Part shown: positions 36,214-45,378 of the stretch, one piece after another
Layout: every line of letters begins with the position of its first letter
Numbering within the stretch: position 1 is the stretch's first letter
Origin: Winogradskyella immobilis
Lineage (GTDB): Bacteria; Bacteroidota; Bacteroidia; Flavobacteriales; Flavobacteriaceae
Assembly (NCBI RefSeq): GCF_021887715.1
Contig: NZ_JAIQXX010000012.1
Location: 20,084-84,083 of the forward strand
Length of the DNA stretch: 64,000 bases
Direction: 5' to 3'
The notes under the pieces: model-generated
What the model was told of the DNA's origin: nothing
What the model saw: the letters and a program-made list of their open reading frames with translations, nothing else
Databases searched by the model: none
Program-made: the position numbers and the translations under genes

Positions 36214-36840
36214 TTACTTATATATGTAGACTGTATATTCATACAATCCATAATCATTTCTTATTATAAAATTACGTGATAATTCTTTTGTCATAAAATC
36301 TATTAAAAGATCTGTAGGCAAATGAAACAGATCCCAACGCTCCCAGTCTACGGCTTTAGACATGACGTTGAATGCCATTCCTTTTTCAGTTTTATTAAAA
36401 ATCGCTGTTAACATATTCTTCGTGTAGGCCCACATCTCATCAAAAGATAATTCTCGCTTTTCTGTAAAAATGCCATTACAAATAACATAATCGAAATTGG
36501 GAAGCGCATTATTCTCTTCTAAAATATCTAAGCAATAATAAGTGTTTTCCGGAAATTTCTCTTTAGATAAATCTACAAATGCTTTAGAGATATCTAAGCC
36601 ATTATATTCAACATTTAGTGTAGTTTGCTCTTTAATGAATTGAAATAAATGCGATGCTCCGCAACCAAAATCTAATAGTGAAAAATTGTTTTCATTCTCT
36701 TTAAGGTCAAGAAGTTCTAACATCACTTTATAACGCTTAAGGGCATCTTCAATATTTGGCCAATCGACACCCAAATGTGTATCTCCGTGTTCTGCTAAAC
36801 AGGCTTCATAATGTTCTATTATGGCTTTATAGTTTTTCAT
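36214..36840 (-). CDS. class I SAM-dependent methyltransferase
   Basis: 208 residues. SAM site FSLLDFGCGASHLFQFI, then YNGLDISKAFVDLSKEKFP and FDYVICNGIFTEKRELSFDE, a small Methyltransf_25/11-type enzyme. Overlaps the WbqC gene by 4 bp and lies 2 bp from the acyltransferase, so it acts in the same sugar pathway, perhaps methylating the amino sugar. The FTEKREL segment is common in sugar N- or O-methyltransferases of such loci. Confidence 0.85.
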   Translation of the reverse strand: MKNYKAIIEHYEACLAEHGDTHLGVDWPNIEDALKRYKVMLELLDLKENENNFSLLDFGCGASHLFQFIKEQTTLNVEYNGLDISKAFVDLSKEKFPENTYYCLDILEENNALPNFDYVICNGIFTEKRELSFDEMWAYTKNMLTAIFNKTEKGMAFNVMSKAVDWERWDLFHLPTDLLIDFMTKELSRNFIIRNDYGLYEYTVYIYK

Positions 36841-37544
36841 ACCAACGTATACGAATTTAAGAACTTAAGTATGGTTTCTTTATCGTTAAACATCATGACA
36901 TCTACAATAGACAACCAAGGTACAAACTTGGTGTTAAATTGTGAATAGTTAATGGCATTACTTTGTAAAAAAAGCAATTCTAAAGACTGCGCATTAAATT
37001 GGGCTTTTGTATACAACTCTTGTCCTCCAATAGCATTGATATATGTTTTTGCTTGTGCATCAGAAGACATTGCAATTAAGCGATCTGCCTTTTTTAAGTG
37101 TGCTGTATCTGCATAACGTTTTGAACTAATTTCAAACTGGGTTGATAATTCTAAATATCCAGCAACTAATTGTACACTATGCATTGCCATTTGTGCTATA
37201 GACGCATAGGCCAGTGCTTCTTTAAAAAAATCGTTTAATACTGGCATTACAGCATCAAAAAACGGTGCCTTTTTGTAATTAACAACTATAGACTCTTCAA
37301 GTTTCTTCAATGCATTTGATGACCTATCAATTTCTATTTCGTTTATTTTTTTATTTTGGCTTACCGCTTTACATGGAATAGTAAACCGTTGTTTTTCATT
37401 GTTGATTAGTAGATTATTTCTATTAATGAATCCTTTTTTAATAAAGTTTACATCGTCATAAAACACAAAAGTATCGACAGCATTAATGAGTTGAAAATAA
37501 CCAATATAAGGAAACAGATAAGGCTGCATTATTGCTATTTTCAT
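36837..37544 (-). CDS. WbqC family protein
   Basis: 235 residues beginning IAIMQPYLFPYIGYFQLI, the signature opening of the WbqC family (PF08889), followed by FVFYDDVNFIKKGFINRN and FVPWLSIVDVMMFN near the end. The family is widespread in O-antigen and capsule loci, usually beside DegT-type aminotransferases as here; the biochemical role is not settled (acyl transfer to an amino sugar has been suggested). Start ATG at 37544, 10 bp after the aminotransferase stop. Confidence 0.9.
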   Translation of the reverse strand: MKIAIMQPYLFPYIGYFQLINAVDTFVFYDDVNFIKKGFINRNNLLINNEKQRFTIPCKAVSQNKKINEIEIDRSSNALKKLEESIVVNYKKAPFFDAVMPVLNDFFKEALAYASIAQMAMHSVQLVAGYLELSTQFEISSKRYADTAHLKKADRLIAMSSDAQAKTYINAIGGQELYTKAQFNAQSLELLFLQSNAINYSQFNTKFVPWLSIVDVMMFNDKETILKFLNSYTLV

Positions 37545-37554
37545 TGTAATAACT

Positions 37555-38628
37555 TTATAAATTTGAAAGAATAGTATCGATTATTTTGTCTTGATCTAAG
37601 GTACCTAAACCAACATATAAAGGCAAACATAACACTCTTGAAGCTACAGATTCTGAAATTGGGCAAGATTGCTTGCCTACATAATCTAGAGTATTTAATG
37701 AAGGATAAAAATAACGTCTTGGATAAATTTCTTCACTGTTTAAAGCCTCTTGCACTCTATCTAGTTGTGCTATATCTTTAAAAATTATTGGATAATAACT
37801 ATTATTCCAATGTGTTCCTTCTCGTATGGCTAATATTTGAATGTCTAGGTTTTCTAAAACAGCATTGTAACGCTGTACAATAGATTCGCGTTCTTTAAAA
37901 ATATCATTTATATATGGAAAAACGGCTAAGCCCATTGCTGCTTGCAGTTCGCTCATTTTACCGTTTATACCAATGCCTTGAAATGCTTCATTTCCTTTAT
38001 GCCCAAAATTATGATGCGAAAACAAGGCATCATATAAGGTTTCATCGTTAGCAACAATTGCACCACCTTCTCCTGTATGAAACAATTTTGTAGCATGAAA
38101 ACTACAGGTGCTTACATCTCCGTAACTCAAAAGTGATTTTCCTTTATAGGCAACTCCAAAGCAATGCGCAGCATCATAAATTACTTTTAAATTATGTTTT
38201 TTTGCAATTACTTCAATAGCTTCAACTGCACAAGGATTACCAAAAACATGTGTCGCTAAAATTGCTTCTGTTTTTAATGTTATTGCTGCTTCAATTTTAG
38301 TTTCGTCGATAGTTAAATATTTGGGATCAATATCGACAAAAACTGGTGTACACCCTTCCCAAGAAATACTAGATGTTGTTGCTACATAACTAAAAGGTGT
38401 TGTAATAATTTCGCCAGTAATATTTAGCGCTTTAATTGCAATTTGTAATGGCAAAGTACCATTGGCCATCGCTAAGATATTTGGGACCTTTAAATAATTT
38501 TTAAGTTTCTCCTCTAACTCTAAAACCAATACTCCTCTATTGGTTAACCATGCTGTTTCCCATACCCGCGTTAGAATATTTTGATACTCTTCTTGTGGTG
38601 GTAAAAAAGTTTTGGTTACGTAAATCAT
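37555..38628 (-). CDS. DegT/DnrJ/EryC1/StrS sugar aminotransferase
   Basis: 357 residues, PLP-dependent transamination of a keto-sugar nucleotide to an amino sugar. Seen: LAMANGTLPLQIAIKAL, TTPFSYVATTSSI, VIYDAAHCFGV (PLP-ring Asp152) and SFHATKLFHTGEGG with the Schiff-base Lys181. NH-FGHKGNEAFQGIGINGKMSE completes the pattern of the family. The required 4-keto sugar would have to come from a 4,6-dehydratase that is not in this window. Upstream of WbqC, methyltransferase and NeuD-like acyltransferase, forming an amino-sugar module. Confidence 0.93.
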   Translation of the reverse strand: MIYVTKTFLPPQEEYQNILTRVWETAWLTNRGVLVLELEEKLKNYLKVPNILAMANGTLPLQIAIKALNITGEIITTPFSYVATTSSISWEGCTPVFVDIDPKYLTIDETKIEAAITLKTEAILATHVFGNPCAVEAIEVIAKKHNLKVIYDAAHCFGVAYKGKSLLSYGDVSTCSFHATKLFHTGEGGAIVANDETLYDALFSHHNFGHKGNEAFQGIGINGKMSELQAAMGLAVFPYINDIFKERESIVQRYNAVLENLDIQILAIREGTHWNNSYYPIIFKDIAQLDRVQEALNSEEIYPRRYFYPSLNTLDYVGKQSCPISESVASRVLCLPLYVGLGTLDQDKIIDTILSNL

Positions 38629-38637
38629 GAGCTAAAT

Positions 38638-39279
38638 TTAGGCATCAGCTGTTTTATTTTTCCAAGGAAAGTCTGTTGCGCTAACTGGTTTATTTAAAAA
38701 TAGACACAATTTAGCATAATCGGAAGCATTAGACACGTTTATAGTTAACAATTTTTCTGGTCGACTTTTAAAATAGGCTTTTACAGCTTGGTTGTGTTCG
38801 TTATAAAACTTTAGCATAAGTGCTTTGTTGTATGGATCGTTTTCTGGTGTATTATAGATATATCTATTGGCTCTATAAGTATAACCAGGTGCTCTATAAT
38901 CCGCTTTCTTTAAATCTTCTATAGTTGGTATGCGTTCTCCATCTGCCCAAAGTTTAGAATGGAATTTCGTGAGTGATTTATACCATTGCTCTGCAGAATC
39001 TCTTTCAGTTAAAATAAACTTTGCGTTTTTAAAATTTTCGTCTAGAGCTTGGTATGTACCTGGCAAAGAGAACGGAATATCTTGAAATGCTTCTGCCGTT
39101 TTTGAGTACTTAATTATTGGCTTAAAATCTCGAGCATTCCATGCTTCTAAAAGCAACTCAGCTGTTATTTGATTTCCTAAACTATAATCAAACGATTTTA
39201 AAACAGTTTTTAACGTTGTTGTACCCGTTTTATTTAGTCCAATACAGAAAAGCTTAGTTTTAGGTTTTTTAAATAACAT
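38638..39279 (-). CDS. sulfotransferase family protein
   Basis: 213 residues. The PAPS 5'-phosphosulfate loop is CIGLNKTGTTTL (about 12-23), and KFILTERDSAEQWYKSL (around 87-104) is the 3'-phosphate-binding block with Arg and Ser. This layout is that of sulfotransferase_4/NodH-like small enzymes. Would place a sulfate ester on the polysaccharide. No PAPS-synthesis genes (cysDN/cysC) are in the window, so PAPS must come from elsewhere. 19 bp after the GT2 stop. Confidence 0.83.
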   Translation of the reverse strand: MLFKKPKTKLFCIGLNKTGTTTLKTVLKSFDYSLGNQITAELLLEAWNARDFKPIIKYSKTAEAFQDIPFSLPGTYQALDENFKNAKFILTERDSAEQWYKSLTKFHSKLWADGERIPTIEDLKKADYRAPGYTYRANRYIYNTPENDPYNKALMLKFYNEHNQAVKAYFKSRPEKLLTINVSNASDYAKLCLFLNKPVSATDFPWKNKTADA

Positions 39280-39298
39280 TACTAATAATTATATTTAT

Positions 39299-40255
39299 TC
39301 AAAGGTTTTGGTTTAGCAAATATGGTTTAAACTTATAACCTTGTGTATTAGTCCATAATATAAGATACAAACTTGATTTTATTTTAAAAAATAATAGTGG
39401 TTTTACGTGCTTTTTTAAATAACGTAATATTTCTTTAAAAAGCATAGTATCTTTAGCTCTAATAGTCTCAAATAACAATATAATTATTTTTTTATAACAA
39501 TACTTAATAATTTCCTTGTCTTTGATTATTATTGCTTGATTCCAATTAGTTTGATGCACTAAAAAATGAGCTTTTTTATAACCAGAATTATAAGTGTTGT
39601 CTGTAAAAGATTTTGTTTGTTGATGTTGTCTGTAAAGAAATCCAATTTCTGGAATTTGTTTATATTCTGATGTATTCAAATTAAAAAAAACTCGTGAAAA
39701 AAACTCTGCTTCTTGACTTCTAAATAATGCTTCATTAAACAAAACCTTTTTGTTTAAAAACTGCCTTTTAAACAAAACAGAAGGCGATAATATTTCAGAT
39801 AATTTTAATACATACTGCCTATAAAGCGTATCATCATTAAACCACTTCAAATCGCGAATATCATTTTTATATTCATCTACAAGTTTTCCGGATAGCATAC
39901 ATAAGTTAGTAGAAGTGTCTATAACGGACATTCTTGAGCTTAAGTAATTGGGCAACATAATATCATCATCATCAAACCACTGTATATAGTAGCCTTTACT
40001 TAATTCAAAACCATAATTTCTAGCTGCATTGCCCCCAGGCAATCTGTCTTTTGGTCTATGAAAATATTGAAAACGAGTATCTTTTACACAATATTTAGCT
40101 AATACTTTATCTGTATGATCGGTAGAATCATCATCTACAACTATACACTCCCAATTAGTATAAGTCTGTGCCAAAATACTATCCAAAGTTTCGCCTATTA
40201 AATGCGCTCTATTATAGGTAGGAATAATAATGGAAACTAAAGGTTGTTCTTTCAC
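39299..40255 (-). CDS. glycosyltransferase family 2
   Basis: 318 residues, GT-A: VSIIIPTYNRAHLIGETLDS, WECIVVDDDSTDHTDKVL, GGNAARNYGF and QWFDDDDIMLPNYL (DDDD metal site), then RSQEAEFFSRVFFNL as the E-containing catalytic segment. A canonical membrane-associated capsule GT2. Donor unknown. 35 bp after the GT4 stop in the operon. Confidence 0.92.
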   Translation of the reverse strand: MKEQPLVSIIIPTYNRAHLIGETLDSILAQTYTNWECIVVDDDSTDHTDKVLAKYCVKDTRFQYFHRPKDRLPGGNAARNYGFELSKGYYIQWFDDDDIMLPNYLSSRMSVIDTSTNLCMLSGKLVDEYKNDIRDLKWFNDDTLYRQYVLKLSEILSPSVLFKRQFLNKKVLFNEALFRSQEAEFFSRVFFNLNTSEYKQIPEIGFLYRQHQQTKSFTDNTYNSGYKKAHFLVHQTNWNQAIIIKDKEIIKYCYKKIIILLFETIRAKDTMLFKEILRYLKKHVKPLLFFKIKSSLYLILWTNTQGYKFKPYLLNQNL

Positions 40256-40290
40256 TTTTAATATTTAATAGATTAATATACAATGAAGAA

Positions 40291-41403
40291 TTATAATGTG
40301 GAATCTTCTATAGCTACTTCTAAAATATCTTGAAGTACTTGTATATGCCGTTTCATGTTATAACTTGCTAAAATGTGTGCTTTCCCGGCAGTTCCTAATT
40401 GTTTTGCATAATCTGCACTATCTAATAGTTTAAGCATATTCATACTCATCATACCTACATCATGTTCCTCACATAATAAACCAGTCTCTCCATGAACAAT
40501 TACATCTGGAATACCAGCATGTTTGGTTGCTATTACAGGCAATCCTGAAATACTAGCTTCTAAAACAGCCACAGGTGTGCCTTCCATATCACCATTTGCA
40601 GCAGTAATGGAATGCTGTATAAAGGCTAACGATTCTGATAATATTTCACGATACCGCTCTGGTGTAATAACACCCAAAAACTGCACCTGCTTTTCAAGTC
40701 CATAGTGTTTAACCAAATTCTGACACATATTTAACAAAATACCATCTCCAGCCAATAACAAGGTCGCGTCTGGATGTTTAGAAACCACATCTTTAAAAGC
40801 CATAATAGTATAATAAGGTGCTTTCTTATCTGTAAAACGGCCAATACCTATAAACTGTTTTTTTGAAAAATTGACTTGTACTTTTTCAAATTCTGGCTGT
40901 GGTCCATACACGTTATAGATAAGCTTTTCACTTGGACATCCAAGCTCTAACAACATCTGCTTCATTTTTCTTGAAACAGCAATCACCTTTGTTGCTAAAC
41001 TAAAAACTTCTTTGTATTGATTACATTGTTCTATAACTAACTCTACACTAGCATCATATCCATGAAAATGAACTACCACTGGCAAACCGCTAGCCTTTAA
41101 GAGGCTTAATAAGTTATAAGCGTGCGAACCATACTCTACTAAAACAACATCGATGTCATTCTTTTTTAAAGACGTTAATACCGATTGTTCTTTTATATAA
41201 GAAAATGGATACTTGTTGAGTTTACGAATAAAACGAAAACGCCATAGCTTAGATTTAGACACTAAACGATTAGAACCCTCCAATTGTAAGCGTCCCTTCG
41301 CGCCATAATAATAAAAAACCTCTCCTTTCAAATAGTTCTTATGTGCCTGAATAAAAGTTTCAGAATACGGGTTTTTATTTGGTGAAAAAATTGCTGTGTT
41401 CAT
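40291..41403 (-). CDS. glycosyltransferase family 4
   Basis: A 370-residue GT-B enzyme when started at the ATG at 41403 (MNTAIFSPNKNPYSETFIQA). A GTG at 41424 is in frame but would overlap the upstream methyltransferase and adds no conserved residues, so I prefer 41403, 4 bp after that stop. The PYSETFI opening recalls WcaL/AmsK-like enzymes. Donor domain: FIGIGRFTDKKAPYYTIMAF, QFLGVITPERYREIL and EGTPVAVLEASISGLPVIA. Sugar unknown. Confidence 0.91.
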   Translation of the reverse strand: MNTAIFSPNKNPYSETFIQAHKNYLKGEVFYYYGAKGRLQLEGSNRLVSKSKLWRFRFIRKLNKYPFSYIKEQSVLTSLKKNDIDVVLVEYGSHAYNLLSLLKASGLPVVVHFHGYDASVELVIEQCNQYKEVFSLATKVIAVSRKMKQMLLELGCPSEKLIYNVYGPQPEFEKVQVNFSKKQFIGIGRFTDKKAPYYTIMAFKDVVSKHPDATLLLAGDGILLNMCQNLVKHYGLEKQVQFLGVITPERYREILSESLAFIQHSITAANGDMEGTPVAVLEASISGLPVIATKHAGIPDVIVHGETGLLCEEHDVGMMSMNMLKLLDSADYAKQLGTAGKAHILASYNMKRHIQVLQDILEVAIEDSTL

Positions 41404-41407
41404 TATT

Positions 41408-42199
41408 TTATTTTTTCTTAACACGTTTCAATAACGATTTAAGAGTAGTGGTTTTCTTTTTTCTTTTAACCTGTTCCACTTTAATCCCCAACTTTGAATT
41501 CACCCTATCCGCTCTTTCTTTTCTTTGCTCTATATCTATGGGTTGATGTTTTAATCCATTAACATTATTACCATAAAGAGGATTCAATTCAATTACGGCA
41601 TATAAATAGTCGTAATTATTCCATATATTTTGATATTCAAAGTAAATTACTTCACCACTAATTTGCTTTGCAATCATTTGTATCGTACCAAAATCTACAT
41701 CTTCATCAACAGGTTGCAAACCTGTCGGATTATTATTTTTTAAATGATCTTGATGATATTTAGAAGGGCAAGCCAAAATGAAACGACCATTTTTAGCTAA
41801 AACACTTTTTATAGATTTATGAAATTTAGCTCTATCGGCAATCGGGATGTGCTCATAGACATCTATCATCACAATTGCATCATACATATCTACAGGTAAT
41901 CCTTGAGTTAAATCATAAGATTTAAAAGTTAGGTTTTCTTGAGTATCAAAAAGCTTAGAAGCAGTATTAATCAGCACTGGACTTAAATCTACAGCTAATA
42001 CTTGCGAATTCGGAAAAGCTTTTGCGAATTCATGACTACTCCAGCCCAAGCCAGAGCCAATATCCAATATATTATTTGAGTTTTCCGGAATGAATGACCC
42101 TAAATTCTCAATGGCATTAATTATACGTTTATTCCCTAAAACATAATCATTAATAAGCTTTTTGTCAAATTGGTTATAATATTCTAAAGATTCTTTCAT
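41408..42199 (-). CDS. class I SAM-dependent methyltransferase
   Basis: 263 residues. SAM site ILDIGSGLGWSSHEFA, VLAVDLSPVLINTA and YDAIVMIDVYEHIPIADRA, a Methyltransf_11/23-type enzyme with a C-terminal basic tail (RKKKTTTLKSLLKRVKKK). It lies beside the second sulfotransferase and the Wzt-type ATPase; since Wzt proteins with C-terminal domains read chain-terminal modifications, it could cap the glycan, but that is inference. No gap to the sulfotransferase gene. Confidence 0.85.
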   Translation of the reverse strand: MKESLEYYNQFDKKLINDYVLGNKRIINAIENLGSFIPENSNNILDIGSGLGWSSHEFAKAFPNSQVLAVDLSPVLINTASKLFDTQENLTFKSYDLTQGLPVDMYDAIVMIDVYEHIPIADRAKFHKSIKSVLAKNGRFILACPSKYHQDHLKNNNPTGLQPVDEDVDFGTIQMIAKQISGEVIYFEYQNIWNNYDYLYAVIELNPLYGNNVNGLKHQPIDIEQRKERADRVNSKLGIKVEQVKRKKKTTTLKSLLKRVKKK

Positions 42200-43000
42200 T
42201 TAGATTTTAATATTTAATTCTGGATAATATGAAATCAAATATTTGATTTTGTTTAATTGATTTGTTGTAAACTCATAGTCTATTTTTGAAACGACACTGT
42301 TAAAACGTAATGCTTCTTTTTTACTATAAGATATATCTAAAGCAGATTCTATATTCTTTTTATAATTATCTAACTCGTAGAAAGTTAAAATCTTATTTAT
42401 GGTTTCTGCATTGCTATTTTTAAAATCATCAAAATCAATTTCTAAAATATCTAATTCCTTTTTTTTTACTTCAATTTTCCAAGATGTTAAAAAATTAATA
42501 TACCACGGAATTATTAAATCAATTAAGAAATCAAATTGCTTCTCAATTTCCCATTCCCTAAATTCTTTAGCTACAGTAAACATAAACCATTTATCATTTT
42601 CAGTAATTATATGATTATAAAATGATTTTAAAGAAGATCTTATATCTCTATATAGAAAAATGATTTTTATATTATATCGCTCCATATAATATTTATTAGA
42701 CTCATTTGGCTTACTATGTAATTGTGTGATAGTATTTTTATTTAAACTTTCATAAAAAACACTTGGATCTATATTATGATCATTTGTCCCTCTTATAGGT
42801 TGAAACTGGACAAACTCAAACCCAGTAATATTGACTAGCACATTTGCTAAAAATGTACTTCCAGATTTAGGAAGACAAGCAATAAAAATATGAATCTCAT
42901 CACCTTTAACTCTAGAGATTAAATGATTATTAAACGATTTTAAAGAAGTGCATTTTAATAATATATCTTTTATTGTATTTTTTATTTTTGAAACAACCAT
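42200..43000 (-). CDS. sulfotransferase domain protein
   Basis: 266 residues. ACLPKSGSTFLANVL (about 41-55) is the 5'-phosphosulfate loop and KIIFLYRDIRSSLKSFYNH (about 112-130) the 3'-phosphate block with Arg118 and Ser, as in Sulfotransfer_1 enzymes. DILEIDFDDFKN and the ERYNIK region fit the rest of the fold. It would sulfate a sugar using PAPS. Strongly AT-rich, with Lys/Asn/Ile-heavy composition compared with the wzc-wbpP side. Starts 6 bp after wzt. Confidence 0.86.
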   Translation of the reverse strand: MVVSKIKNTIKDILLKCTSLKSFNNHLISRVKGDEIHIFIACLPKSGSTFLANVLVNITGFEFVQFQPIRGTNDHNIDPSVFYESLNKNTITQLHSKPNESNKYYMERYNIKIIFLYRDIRSSLKSFYNHIITENDKWFMFTVAKEFREWEIEKQFDFLIDLIIPWYINFLTSWKIEVKKKELDILEIDFDDFKNSNAETINKILTFYELDNYKKNIESALDISYSKKEALRFNSVVSKIDYEFTTNQLNKIKYLISYYPELNIKI

Positions 43001-43005
43001 TAAAA

Positions 43006-44286
43006 TTAATTTATTTTTGCAGGTATTATAGCCAAAGGATAAGTTCTGTTTAACTTACCTGAATCGTAAAAATCACCTTGAAGTACATTAATATCAAAAG
43101 CCATTTCTATTCTATCAATATGATTCAAAGAAGCAGTTGAATACCCTGATAGTAAAACAGTTGCATTATAAACACCTCCTCTCATTAAAAAACTATTAAA
43201 ATCAACAATTATATATCCTCTCGAAATTAAACTATTAATATCAATATTCATTTCATCGGAAACTATCATAGATTTTATTATATCATTATTATCCTTAATA
43301 GAAATTGCAAAAATTAAATTATCTTCAATTTTATCATTAATTGAAAAATGCAATTTTATTCTTAAAAATTCACCTGATATAACAGATTCTACAACTTCAT
43401 TTTTTGAATTTAAAATTTCAACATTTGATAAAAGTGCTTTTCCATTTCCGCTTCTATCCTTTCTATTCTTCAATAATATTAATTCTTTGACTTTATTACT
43501 TTGCAAATAAAAATCAACTGCTTCATCAGTATCCCCTTCAAAAACATTGCTACCGTGCTCTAGTACAATAGCACGTGTACACAAACTCTTTACTGCTGCC
43601 ATGCTATGGCTCACAAACAAAACAGTTCTCCCTTCACCTCTGCTAATGTCTTGCATCTTACCAATAGCCTTTTTCTGAAACTCAGCATCACCAACAGCTA
43701 AGACCTCATCTACCACCAAAATATCAGGCTCCAAATGGGCTGCTACTGCAAAAGCCAAGCGTACTCGCATTCCACTGCTATACCTTTTAACAGGAGTATC
43801 TATATACATTTCGCAACCTGAGAATTCTATAATTTCATCTATTTTGGCACTAATCTCAGCTTTGGTCATTCCTAAAATAGCGCCATTTAAATAAATATTT
43901 TCTTTACCCGTAAGCTCGGGATGAAAACCGGTACCAACCTCTAATAACGAAGCAATTCGTCCTTTGGTTTTAATACTCCCTGTAGTAGGGCTTGTTACCC
44001 TTGATAATATTTTTAATAAAGTAGATTTACCTGCACCATTTTTACCAATAATACCTAATACCTCTCCTTTTTGTACTTCAAAATTTATGTCTTGTAATGC
44101 CCATACATAATCCTCTTTTGCTTTAGCACTGCGTTTATTAACAGCACCAACTTTTAAATAAGGATCTTCCTTTCCACGAACTCGATGCCAAAATCGGTTT
44201 AAATCATGAGATAAGGTACCAGTACCCACCAATCCTAATCGGTATTGTTTACTAATATTCTCTATTTTTAAAATCGTTTCTTTCAT
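43006..44286 (-). CDS. wzt: polysaccharide ABC transporter ATP-binding protein with C-terminal glycan-recognition domain (Wzt)
   Basis: 426 residues from the ATG at 44286; a TTG eight codons upstream is possible but unsupported. ATPase: Walker A GKNGAGKST (81-89), signature YSSGMR (169-174), Walker B ILVVDEVLAVGD (189-200), and the ALLEVGTGFHPELTG-type loop of Wzt/TagH proteins. Residues about 260-426 form a beta-rich domain like the carbohydrate-binding module of E. coli O8/O9a Wzt, which recognises the modified chain end. With wzm it exports lipid-linked polysaccharide. 5' end about 90 bp from the wzm stop. Confidence 0.92.
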   Translation of the reverse strand: MKETILKIENISKQYRLGLVGTGTLSHDLNRFWHRVRGKEDPYLKVGAVNKRSAKAKEDYVWALQDINFEVQKGEVLGIIGKNGAGKSTLLKILSRVTSPTTGSIKTKGRIASLLEVGTGFHPELTGKENIYLNGAILGMTKAEISAKIDEIIEFSGCEMYIDTPVKRYSSGMRVRLAFAVAAHLEPDILVVDEVLAVGDAEFQKKAIGKMQDISRGEGRTVLFVSHSMAAVKSLCTRAIVLEHGSNVFEGDTDEAVDFYLQSNKVKELILLKNRKDRSGNGKALLSNVEILNSKNEVVESVISGEFLRIKLHFSINDKIEDNLIFAISIKDNNDIIKSMIVSDEMNIDINSLISRGYIIVDFNSFLMRGGVYNATVLLSGYSTASLNHIDRIEMAFDINVLQGDFYDSGKLNRTYPLAIIPAKIN

Positions 44287-44376
44287 CTGTTTATATCTAC
44301 TGCTTTTCAAAAATTATATGTAACATCCATATAATCATTGCCGTTGTGTATCAGGCTCTTATTTATAGGTGTTTCA

Positions 44377-45240
44377 TTAAACGGTGTCTATAAATGTTTT
44401 TTCGGTTTTATTAAAAATAATTAGGCCAAACAAAAATGCAATAATCGTAAATACTAATGCATAGATAAATCCTAGCCATGTAAATACCCCAGCATCTAAA
44501 ATCATAAATCGAAACCCTTCTATGATTTGAGCTACAGGATTGTACTCTAACAACCAAGCATATTGAGGTTGTTTTTCTTGTATTTCACTCATCGGAAATG
44601 GAACCGCAGACACATACATTAATAAGGATACTGCAAAGGATACTAACATTGTTAAATCTCTATACTTTGTAGTTAATGCGGAAATTATCATACCAATTCC
44701 CAGTCCTAAAAAAGCCATCATTAGTATATACACTGGAAACATTAAAATATGGCTGTTGGGCGATATTGAAAACCCTTGGGATAAATAATACACATAAAAA
44801 ACAAGTAGAATCAACAGCTGTATCCCGAATTTAACCAAATTAGAAATTACTACTGACAGTGGCATAATAACTCTTGGAAAATAAACTTTGCCAAAGACAC
44901 CTGCATTTCCCCTAAAAGTATTTGAGGTACCTGTAAGACACACTTTAAAATAGTTCCAAGCTGTAATCCCTGTTAAATTAAATAGAAAAGGTGGAATCTC
45001 TCCTGTACTAATACTTGCAATGTTATTAAAAACCAAGGTAAATATTACGGATGTAAATAAAGGCTGAATAAAAAACCATAATGGCCCTAAAACCGTTTGT
45101 TTGTATACTGTTGTAATATCCCTTTTTACAAATAAAACTAACAAATCCCGATACCTCCAAATTTCCTTAAAATTAAAATCAATTAACTTACGCTTAGAAG
45201 ATATTGTATATAACCATTCTGAGTCTTTTGACGCTTTCAA
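44377..45240 (-). CDS. wzm: polysaccharide ABC transporter permease (Wzm)
   Basis: 287 residues, six membrane helices, ABC-2 permease. KEIWRYRDLLVLFVKRDI at the N-terminus, the YKQTVLGPLWFFIQPLF coupling segment, and YNPVAQIIEGFRF before the last helices are standard for Wzm/TagG/RfbA. Pairs with the following ATPase. The 284-bp region before it contains two copies of a dispersed repeat but no recognised promoter, so expression may rely on read-through from wza. Confidence 0.93.
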   Translation of the reverse strand: MKASKDSEWLYTISSKRKLIDFNFKEIWRYRDLLVLFVKRDITTVYKQTVLGPLWFFIQPLFTSVIFTLVFNNIASISTGEIPPFLFNLTGITAWNYFKVCLTGTSNTFRGNAGVFGKVYFPRVIMPLSVVISNLVKFGIQLLILLVFYVYYLSQGFSISPNSHILMFPVYILMMAFLGLGIGMIISALTTKYRDLTMLVSFAVSLLMYVSAVPFPMSEIQEKQPQYAWLLEYNPVAQIIEGFRFMILDAGVFTWLGFIYALVFTIIAFLFGLIIFNKTEKTFIDTV

Positions 45241-45378
45241 ATTGTTATTTTGGTTTCAGCTAATATAATAAATGCTAGTTGATCTTCATCTGGTTTTACA
45301 AAATGCTGCTAAAAAGTTATTAACGGATTGTTAGTTAATTATATGACTTTAGAGCTTGAAAATTACAATATATTTTCG

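Noticed and set aside
41404..41424. Longer GT4 start at GTG 41424
   Set aside because: It overlaps the upstream gene and adds a non-conserved basic stretch; ATG 41403 fits the family start and spacing.
44287..44310. Longer Wzt start at TTG 44310
   Set aside because: No support in the family; ATG 44286 starts directly before the conserved ABC domain.
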